A stretch of 64,000 nt of DNA. It comes from Companilactobacillus mindensis DSM 14500. GTDB lineage: Bacteria > Bacillota > Bacilli > Lactobacillales > Lactobacillaceae. The DNA lies in assembly GCF_001434275.1 (NCBI RefSeq), contig NZ_AZEZ01000095.1, forward strand, positions 49,069 to 113,068. Reading direction: 5' to 3'. A program made the translations under genes and the position numbers. The notes under the pieces were generated by a model. It saw nothing but the letters and a program-made list of their open reading frames with translations, had not been told where the DNA came from and did not search any database. Shown here in pieces: positions 58,126 through 64,000 of this stretch; the first letter of the stretch is position 1; every line of letters starts with the position of its first letter.

Positions 58126-60672
58126 TTAGTTTTTATTTGATCTATCTTTTGATTTTACAGTTAAAATAAAACCACTGAACAATATTACGGAGATTATCGA
58201 AATGATCCAACCCAATTTTAAGCCAGGTACTTGATAATTCAATACTACTCGATGATGGCCTGGTTTCAAGTTGATTGCCATTAAATTATTGACGACTTTG
58301 TGAATTTTCACTGGTTTACCGTCAACTCGTGCACTCCAGCCATTGTCATATGGAATACTGAATAGCATTGGCGAAGCTTTTTTAACATTAATTGTTCCTC
58401 GGACGGTATCGTGGTTCAAATCTGAACTGATCCGCAAAGAGTTTTGTCTGAATTTAGCCACAGTATCCAAGAATCTAGGCTGATCCAAAGATTGGAAGTA
58501 ATTAGGATTTACATCCAGTGACTTATTAGTCAAAATCTGTACTTCCACTGCCTGATTGCGTTTGAAATGTCCCAGATGCAAAGTGGCCGCCGAATAGACA
58601 TTGATTGGCGAGGTTTTGACCCGTTTGCCATTGACATAGATCTTGGCGGTGTCGTAATTCATCGGCGATACATAAAAGTATAACGGTCCACTAGCCCGCG
58701 TCGTCAGTTGATAACTGTACATCGTCTTATTATTGACGTCGCTCTGTTGCATGCTGTTCAATGATACATTCCGCAAATATTCCGTACTCGTCCCGTTTAG
58801 AGATTGCCAAAGTCGATCTTGATTGTCGAGAGCTCGTTTGGAGTACATCTTGAAACCGTAGACATCTTGATTGACCATAAATCCTAATGTCGGTGCATTG
58901 AAATTCTTTTCAACTTGATAGTGATCTTCCCATTGGCGGATCTGATAGTTGACGCCCAACAGTGCATTGGTTAAATTAGTTCCACCATAATAGCTTATCC
59001 GTCGTACATTCAGACTAAAGTAACCCAGGTTGTGCAGCATCTCCAGCGTGTCTTGATTCAGAGTCGAACTGTACAGACTGACACTGTTAATATTGAACAA
59101 AATTGGATCGTTATAGTTATTGTATTTATCAGGAAAAGCCTTGTTCAAGCCCGATTTCGAGACAATGATTCGATGACCGTTATGACTCTTATTTTTCACT
59201 TCATGTAAAATATCCGCTTCTTGATCGAATTCGTTCCGATAAATCAGCTGATTTCCAAAACTAGCCGTACTCATAACTGAATTAAAGTTGGCGATAACTT
59301 CAAATGACACCATCAATAACATTACGAACAACAGACTCTGTTTGCGGTTCAAAGCCCACAAAATCAAACCTGAAGTAATAATGCAGACTAAACTCAACCA
59401 GAAATATCTACCATCATATTGATTATTAGGCGTTGCAAAACCTAACTGTTCAATGATCTTAGGCAACAGCCACTGGGTCGAATAACCGATACAGATCAGA
59501 ATTCCTGCTACACAAGTACTCTTAACAATCGTCGACGTCTCCTGAAGTACTCCGCTGTCAAACGCCTTATAAGCGATAAAAATACAGACGAACGAGAAAA
59601 TAAAACTATTTCTAAAGGGAAAACCAGCTGGGTTTTGGAACATGTGCCAGACCGTATTGAAAGTTGTGACGAACATACTGATCAACAAGATTCCCAACAG
59701 TAATGTCGCATTCAACTTATCCTTATTGCTGATCTTGACGCTGATAAAATAACTCAACAACAAGATCAAAATCGCTGAAGTCATGAAAACTGACGGACCG
59801 TGTTCCAACCGTTGCTCAAAAGTATTGCCACCGATACCTAACTCGGTTAAAGCTTCTAGTCCAAATCGTGCTGACGGCAGGTAATTCAAGACATTGAAGG
59901 AAGTCTTAGCAGTCTTTAACATCCCCACTAAGGTTGGCACCAAAACGACTGCCGAACTCATTCCGGCCAAAACCGAGGTCATTAAATAATTACGTATCGT
60001 GCGCCACTTGTCATGCTTTTGAAAGAGATTTTGTTCCATCGCTACATATATGAAGAAACACAACGAAAAGATACAGAGCATATAGCCCAAATAATAGTTA
60101 AAGATAATTGAAAACAAAATCGTAAAGTAGTAAAAAACATACTTCTGTTGCTTGATAACTTTCAAGACACCAATCGCTACCAATGGCAACATGATCAACG
60201 CATCGAGCCACATCAAGTCATAAAAGTATGAAGCCACGAAACCACAGAAACTGTAAGCTATCGTAAACATGTAATTAGCGATACGAACTTTTTTAAAATA
60301 AAATTTCAAAAAGTAAGCCATCGTTACGCCCATCATAGCTATTTTGAGCATGATGATTATATTAGCCGCTGCTGGTACGCCTTTAGGACTGAACAAGACT
60401 AACAGCAAATTAAACGGCGACAACAAATAATAGCTGATAACTGGAAAGAAATTATCACCTAATGATTGACTGAAAAGATACAAATGGAAATTTCCCGAAA
60501 CCAATTGTCGTCTCAATTCCGTCAAAAAAGCTAGATACTGTGTTCCCAAATCGCTACTTAAAAAGTTGTTACTGCCAAAGGGAACTAAGCCTGAACTAGC
60601 AAATATAATTGAAATAATAACAAGATTAATAAAAAACGCTCCGAAGTAATACAGGACATGACGTTTTGACAT
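58126..60672 (-). CDS. YfhO-family membrane protein
   Basis: 848 residues. About 12-13 membrane helices in the first 480 residues (MSKRHVLYYFGAFFINLVII first), an acidic first outer loop with SSDLGTQYLAFLTELRRQL, a large extracellular beta-rich domain (residues about 480-820), and one last helix (LGWIISIISVILFSGFIL). YfhO proteins belong with the GT-C glycosyltransferases and modify lipoteichoic or wall teichoic acid in relatives. AAGGAG precedes the ATG. It is a single gene. Confidence 0.85.
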   Translation of the reverse strand: MSKRHVLYYFGAFFINLVIISIIFASSGLVPFGSNNFLSSDLGTQYLAFLTELRRQLVSGNFHLYLFSQSLGDNFFPVISYYLLSPFNLLLVLFSPKGVPAAANIIIMLKIAMMGVTMAYFLKFYFKKVRIANYMFTIAYSFCGFVASYFYDLMWLDALIMLPLVAIGVLKVIKQQKYVFYYFTILFSIIFNYYLGYMLCIFSLCFFIYVAMEQNLFQKHDKWRTIRNYLMTSVLAGMSSAVVLVPTLVGMLKTAKTSFNVLNYLPSARFGLEALTELGIGGNTFEQRLEHGPSVFMTSAILILLLSYFISVKISNKDKLNATLLLGILLISMFVTTFNTVWHMFQNPAGFPFRNSFIFSFVCIFIAYKAFDSGVLQETSTIVKSTCVAGILICIGYSTQWLLPKIIEQLGFATPNNQYDGRYFWLSLVCIITSGLILWALNRKQSLLFVMLLMVSFEVIANFNSVMSTASFGNQLIYRNEFDQEADILHEVKNKSHNGHRIIVSKSGLNKAFPDKYNNYNDPILFNINSVSLYSSTLNQDTLEMLHNLGYFSLNVRRISYYGGTNLTNALLGVNYQIRQWEDHYQVEKNFNAPTLGFMVNQDVYGFKMYSKRALDNQDRLWQSLNGTSTEYLRNVSLNSMQQSDVNNKTMYSYQLTTRASGPLYFYVSPMNYDTAKIYVNGKRVKTSPINVYSAATLHLGHFKRNQAVEVQILTNKSLDVNPNYFQSLDQPRFLDTVAKFRQNSLRISSDLNHDTVRGTINVKKASPMLFSIPYDNGWSARVDGKPVKIHKVVNNLMAINLKPGHHRVVLNYQVPGLKLGWIISIISVILFSGFILTVKSKDRSNKN

Positions 60673-60710
60673 ATTAAATTCTCCTTACTAACTACCCAAA
60701 TAATATGGGA

Positions 60711-60785
60711 TTATCGGTTTAATTGCAAAAAGAAGACATCAAAAAAGGCTTGCGTTAGCAAGCCTGACATCATATTTTTCTTCAT
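60711..60785 (-). CDS. possible 24-aa leader peptide across a terminator
   Basis: ATG 60785 has GAGGT ahead and gives MKKNMMSGLLTQAFFDVFF. The frame runs through the terminator at 60741-60765, so a full-length product would need read-through. It may be only the decayed start of a gene like that at 60886-60987. Confidence 0.2.
   Translation of the reverse strand: MKKNMMSGLLTQAFFDVFFLQLNR
60741..60765 (-). terminator. intrinsic terminator
   Basis: AGGCTTGC taac GCAAGCCT (minus strand) followed by six T. It ends the small-peptide transcript ahead of the YfhO gene. Confidence 0.8.
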
Positions 60786-60885
60786 GTGCATTACCTCATT
60801 TATATTTAATAATTAAGCGATTTTTTTGAATGGTTTTGGTTCGTGTATTTTTGTATTTTGAATTTGTATTTTTGATTGGTTTAAA

Positions 60886-60987
60886 TTAGTTCAAAAAGTT
60901 CTTAGCGTTATGATTTCTGATCATCTTAGTGCATGCTGCTGCTAAAACTGACACACCCGTTAAGACTAGAAAAGGATGTTTCTTCAT
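60886..60987 (-). CDS. small hydrophobic peptide, 33 aa
   Basis: ATG 60987 with an excellent site GAGGTGA seven bases ahead. The product starts MKKHPFLVLTGVSVLAAACT and ends with a basic hydrophilic tail (KMIRNHNAKNFLN). It looks like a short signal sequence or membrane peptide. The Cys is close to a lipobox but lacks the usual Leu at -3. I do not recognise a family. A terminator lies about 120 bp downstream. Confidence 0.5.
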   Translation of the reverse strand: MKKHPFLVLTGVSVLAAACTKMIRNHNAKNFLN

Positions 60988-61204
60988 ATGCTTCACCTCG
61001 TTTTTTTGTATAGCCATATTTGACTATGTACAAATAGTAACTTTAATTTATGAAAACCTTGCTACTAAAATTAGAATAATTTGTGAAGATGAAGTTTGCC
61101 TTAATATGGTTCTTTTCTGGGCTTGATTGTTGCTGTTGTCTTTCATTGGTAGCATTGAGATTTTTAATAACTAGATATTTTTATAATTCGCTTTTGGGGG
61201 CACG
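60988..61204. other. leader region of the small-peptide gene
   Basis: TTTGTA/TACAAA forms an inverted repeat around a possible promoter (TTGTAC, TATACA, 15-bp spacing) near 61010-61040, minus strand. Nothing else is recognised. Confidence 0.3.
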
Positions 61205-61229
61205 AAAAAAAGCGGTTTTATCAACCGCT
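61205..61229 (-). terminator. terminator of the DUF6483 gene
   Basis: AGCGGTT/AACCGCT with seven T on the minus strand. Confidence 0.75.
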
Positions 61230-61242
61230 CTACTTAGTTTTC

Positions 61243-61572
61243 TTATTTAGATTTATTAATATTATGAACGAATTCACCTAACAAATTGGAATCAACTTCG
61301 GGGATCTTGGTCAATTTTTGAATCAACCACTGACCTAAGGCATAATAATGCTCCTGGTCCAAATTGAATTTCTGAGCATAGACGGCCTGAATCGCAGCTT
61401 CATACTTTTCGTGCAACAATAAGTCATCTAATGCCGTGTAAAGCTTGCCGTTTTGATTTTGCTGCTGTTGATAGACAATTTCGGTTTTACTAGCACCTTT
61501 TTTACCAACCATCATCCCAAAGCCTTCCGCAAAGGATTTGATTTGGCGCATGATGTAATCACTGTCATCCAT
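61243..61572 (-). CDS. DUF6483 family protein
   Basis: 109 residues. It starts MDDSDYIMRQIKSFAEGFGM, with a Gly/Lys turn (MVGKKGASKTEIV), then a helical part with ALDDLLLHEKYEAAIQAVYA and HYYALGQWLIQKL. It resembles the DUF6483 proteins of lactobacilli and enterococci, whose function is unknown. GAGGAGGGG precedes the ATG. It is a single gene between two terminators. Confidence 0.7.
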   Translation of the reverse strand: MDDSDYIMRQIKSFAEGFGMMVGKKGASKTEIVYQQQQNQNGKLYTALDDLLLHEKYEAAIQAVYAQKFNLDQEHYYALGQWLIQKLTKIPEVDSNLLGEFVHNINKSK

Positions 61573-61651
61573 TGGTCGTCCCCTCCTCTAAAACTATCTT
61601 TAAAGTAACACCTTTGTTTTTTTCTAGCATCAAAAATACCACGATATTTAC

Positions 61652-61683
61652 AAAAAGAGGCAGCCACACTGACTGTCTCTTTT
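61652..61683 (-). terminator. terminator of the second nox gene
   Basis: AAAAGAGGCAG pairs with CTGTCTCTTTT with one mismatch over a short loop. Confidence 0.6.
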
Positions 61684-61706
61684 ACACTTTATATCAGGGA
61701 GTAATT

Positions 61707-63065
61707 CTATTCAGTCACTTCTTTGGCAGCGTCAGCTTTTTCCACAGCGGCACCAGCTAAAGCACTAACATAGTTGACTGGTTTATCAAAGTTTGGTTGG
61801 AACAAGAAGTCGACCATTGATAGTTCATCGATCGTAACCTTCTTTTGAATAGCTAATGACAAAAGATTTGCTGACTGCGATACGTCATACTTACTTGTCA
61901 AAGCTCCACCCAAAATGACTCTTGATTCAGGATCCCAAACTAGGTTCATCAATACCGGAGTAGTTGATAGCATGAATTCTGGACGATAGTTGTCTTCCAA
62001 TGAAACGAAGGAAACTTTCTTACCCAAGGCTTGTGCGTGAACTTCAGTCAATCCACTAGCAGCGTAAGTTCTACCAAACAATTCTACGGCTGAACTAGCT
62101 TGTGTTCCCATATATTTGGCTGTGTCATGTTCAATATTTTTACCAACAAGGATTCCTTGACGAACTGAGTTTGTGGCCAATGGAATATATTGGTCATCAG
62201 CAGTTGGATTGTAGTGAACTGAGGCAGCATCGCCGGCTGAGAAGACATCGGGTTTACTTGTGTGCATATATTGGTCAACGAGCAAAGCCCCATTTGGCAA
62301 TGTTTCGAACTCATCAGCGAACATCTTTGTATTAGGACGGAACCCAACGCACATAATGGCCACATCAGCTTCGTATGTATTCTTGTCAGTTTTGACAATA
62401 ATACTGTGATCAGTTTCCTCAAATGATTCAACTTTTTCATTCATGCCTAATGTAACACCGTTATCGAGATAATCTTTTTCAGCGACAGCGGACATATTTG
62501 GATCAAGATTCTTTGCTAAAACGTGTGGCAATGCATCGATCAAAGTTGTTTCCTTACCTAAAGTTGCATAGCCTTCGGCAAGTTCGGCACCAATATAGCC
62601 AGCACCAATGACGATAGCGCTCTTGATATCTTTAGCATTTTCTTGCAATTCTTTGGCATTAGTCCAGTTCTTGCAAAGCATGACACGACTGGAATCGATG
62701 CCTGTGATTGGAGGGATAACTGGAGCTGAGCCAGTTGTGATGACTAATTTATCGTAATCTTGCTCAAAAGTTTCACCGCTGACAAGGTTCTTTACAGCCA
62801 ATTTCTTATTGTCAAAATCAATGTCAGTTACATCGTGTTGCATGTACATGTGTGCGCCCAAATCTGTCAAAGCTTCTGGACTTGCATAGAACATCTTGTT
62901 GGGATCTGAAACACGGTCACTGACCCAAAGAGCGATTCCACATGATAGGAATGAGAGGTTATCATTGCGTTCGAAAACTGATACTTCCCAATCGGGGTGC
63001 TCCTTCAAAATATTCATTGCTGAGAATGTTCCTGCGTGAGTACAACCTACAATACTTACTTTCAT
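61707..63065 (-). CDS. nox: NADH oxidase, FAD-dependent (paralogue 2)
   Basis: 452 residues from ATG 63065 (GGGTGG ahead; an upstream in-frame ATG is too close). It starts MKVSIVGCTHAGTFSAMNIL. The redox Cys42 lies in SFLSCGIALWV. The second nucleotide fold is AIVIGAGYIGAELAEGYATL; VAIMCVGFRPN and FSAGDAASV follow. It reduces oxygen with NADH. It is clearly related to 994-2355, but the C-terminal ends differ. A cre-like site overlaps its promoter. Confidence 0.9.
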   Translation of the reverse strand: MKVSIVGCTHAGTFSAMNILKEHPDWEVSVFERNDNLSFLSCGIALWVSDRVSDPNKMFYASPEALTDLGAHMYMQHDVTDIDFDNKKLAVKNLVSGETFEQDYDKLVITTGSAPVIPPITGIDSSRVMLCKNWTNAKELQENAKDIKSAIVIGAGYIGAELAEGYATLGKETTLIDALPHVLAKNLDPNMSAVAEKDYLDNGVTLGMNEKVESFEETDHSIIVKTDKNTYEADVAIMCVGFRPNTKMFADEFETLPNGALLVDQYMHTSKPDVFSAGDAASVHYNPTADDQYIPLATNSVRQGILVGKNIEHDTAKYMGTQASSAVELFGRTYAASGLTEVHAQALGKKVSFVSLEDNYRPEFMLSTTPVLMNLVWDPESRVILGGALTSKYDVSQSANLLSLAIQKKVTIDELSMVDFLFQPNFDKPVNYVSALAGAAVEKADAAKEVTE

Positions 63066-63097
63066 AATCATTGCCACCCTTTTTTAGTATAGGTATA

Positions 63098-63135
63098 TTA
63101 TAATTAATTCCAATCAATAATTAAAGCGCTTACAT
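63098..63135 (-). promoter_or_regulatory. nox promoter with overlapping cre-like site
   Basis: TATAAT (63098-63103, minus) and CTTTAA (63121-63126) at 17-bp spacing. ATGTAAGCGCTTTAAT overlaps the -35 box and fits the CcpA consensus with one mismatch. Carbon-source control of this nox is plausible. Confidence 0.45.
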
Positions 63136-63331
63136 GCAATTTAAAAAAATATATTGCCGATATAATTATTGTATATTTTGCTCATAAACGGCTTATTTAC
63201 GCCCCACATTGTGACTTTTTGAGTATTATTTCTTTGAAAAGAACACTTATGAAGGTACTATTATAATCACACAAAATCAGTAGTTTATCGTTTTAAAAAC
63301 AAATAAATATTTTTTTCTAAAATGAATTTAT

Positions 63332-63360
63332 TTGTCTAAACATATATGCTATATTATAAC
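63332..63360 (+). promoter_or_regulatory. promoter of the 63.4-kb transcript
   Basis: TTGTCT (63332-63337), a 17-bp spacer and TATAAC (63355-63360). Confidence 0.55.
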
Positions 63361-63366
63361 CGTGAA

Positions 63367-63693
63367 AGGGGTACAGATATGGAAATGCAATTCCTTCCTT
63401 TTTTAACTCTTAATGAAAAGGTTGCGATACACATCCTCATATCGTTACCTTTAAGCTTACTCGCAGTGCAAGTGAGAATTGCCCCCCTCAATCAATTCTT
63501 ACTTCAACAATGCGTATCCCATTACAATAATTTACTTTGAATGCTTTCATTAATTAACAAATCCCTCTCTATTTGACAAATATGGAAACCTCACAAGCAT
63601 TCATATCTTACCCCTGACACTACTGGTAATGCCGTTACACACATGGTGTAACAAAAAAACAAGCCCGTCCCCCCAGATAGGCTGTTTTTTTTT
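63367..63693 (+). ncRNA. candidate structured small RNA or short mRNA
   Basis: A promoter at 63332 and a terminator at 63658-63693 delimit about 325 nt. Within it are a 9-bp stem TGAATGCTT/AAGCATTCA (63538-63546, 63595-63603) and a perfect hairpin GTTACAC/GTGTAAC (63634-63652). A frame from ATG 63379 (AAGGGG ahead) to 63540 would encode 53 residues starting MEMQFLPFLTLNEKVAIHIL. It has no family I know, and either or both products are possible. Confidence 0.4.
63658..63693. terminator. terminator of the 63.4-kb transcript
   Basis: AACAAGCC and GGCTGTTTTTTTT flank a C-rich loop. It is T-rich on both strands. Confidence 0.5.
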
Positions 63694-63818
63694 GGCCTTT
63701 TTTCAAATTAATTCGAACAACATTATGACATTCGTTTCAACAATTCATGCCTATTAAGACTACTGTCTACTAATTTGTTTAATTAATAGACTGGTTTTTA
63801 TTGAATTGTTTGGTTAAC

Positions 63819-63990
63819 GGTTCACTGCCGTCTTCCATGAAATTCTGGTGGACGCTGGAACGCTGTGAGAGCAACTTAGAGCCAATTACGGTTCGAATTG
63901 TCTCTAAGCTTGTCTGTCTCTAAACTGGCAAGGTTCGCCAGCTGAGAGACTTCCACGGCTGAGCATCCACCAGAATTCCATTCCAGACTA
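63819..63990 (+). repeat. structured intergenic repeat, type A, copy 6
   Basis: It begins GGTTCACTGCCGTCTTCC. The closing stem is AATTCTGGTGGA/TCCACCAGAATT. Hairpin 2 is GTCTCT..ACTGGC/GCCAGCT.AGAGAC with loop AAGGTTC. CACGGCTGAG and TTCCAGACTA follow. The flank beyond is cut by the window end, so a partner unit cannot be excluded. Confidence 0.87.
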
Positions 63991-64000
63991 ATGGGTTTAA

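Overview
The window looks like core chromosome of a low-GC Lactobacillaceae bacterium, probably Companilactobacillus or a close relative. That placement rests on the block pcrA-ligA-camS-gatCAB-dgkB-rlmCD, the DUF421/DUF3290 pair, SLAP-domain secreted proteins, an orphan PTS IIC with a DUF915 hydrolase, tandem glycerol kinases and two water-forming-type NADH oxidases. No database search was possible, so the genus is an inference. I see no rRNA, prophage, CRISPR array or intact insertion sequence.

Layout. 0-9 kb: tail of a GNAT acetyltransferase, an EAL protein, an NADH oxidase, a membrane GGDEF protein, a YczE-like membrane protein, a multicopper oxidase with an unlisted 57-residue membrane protein in front of it, the DUF421/DUF3290 pair and a MarR regulator. 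9-18 kb: thioesterase, tRNA-Arg, DEAD-box helicase, Gfo/Idh/MocA oxidoreductase, amino-acid permease, PTS IIC plus DUF915 hydrolase, and an AgrC/LytTR two-component system whose kinase seems to be read from a leaderless mRNA. 18-35 kb: small regulators and membrane proteins, the rlmCD-dgkB-gatBAC-camS-ligA-pcrA block, purB with a divergent PurK-like ATP-grasp protein and xpt, a GH73 glucosaminidase and an MFS exporter. 35-41 kb: cspA, rbsDK, two paralogous SLAP proteins beside an RRNPP-type regulator, and tRNA-Leu with the unusual anticodon AAG. 41-50 kb: SprT, polyprenyl-phosphate sugar transfer genes, an aminotransferase, NAD salvage (pncB, nadE), a GT4 glycosyltransferase and tagA. 50-64 kb: O-antigen-ligase-like protein, GntR/UTRA regulator, tRNA-Gln and tRNA-Tyr, POT peptide transporter, two glpK genes, a YfhO protein, DUF6483 and a second NADH oxidase. 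From about 18 kb onward nearly everything is on the minus strand.

The most striking thing is not a gene. A roughly 170-nt element occurs six times (4042, 49503, 49915, 52732, 53092 and 63819). All copies share one architecture: a conserved 5' block, a long closing stem, two internal hairpins and a conserved 3' block. The stems carry compensatory base changes between copies. There are two types, A and B. Two cassettes have the same layout: B on the plus strand, a bidirectional terminator-like hairpin, then A on the minus strand. Another copy lies inside a 400-bp segment bounded by 44-45 bp inverted repeats. This is a good candidate for an undescribed structured RNA or a non-autonomous repeat family.

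Other points of interest: the second glycerol kinase has lost its catalytic Asp and its HPr-phosphorylated His; the rRNA methyltransferase lacks the iron-sulfur cysteines; the PurK homologue has lost signature residues; and a promoter-hairpin-terminator unit near 63.4 kb may be a small RNA.
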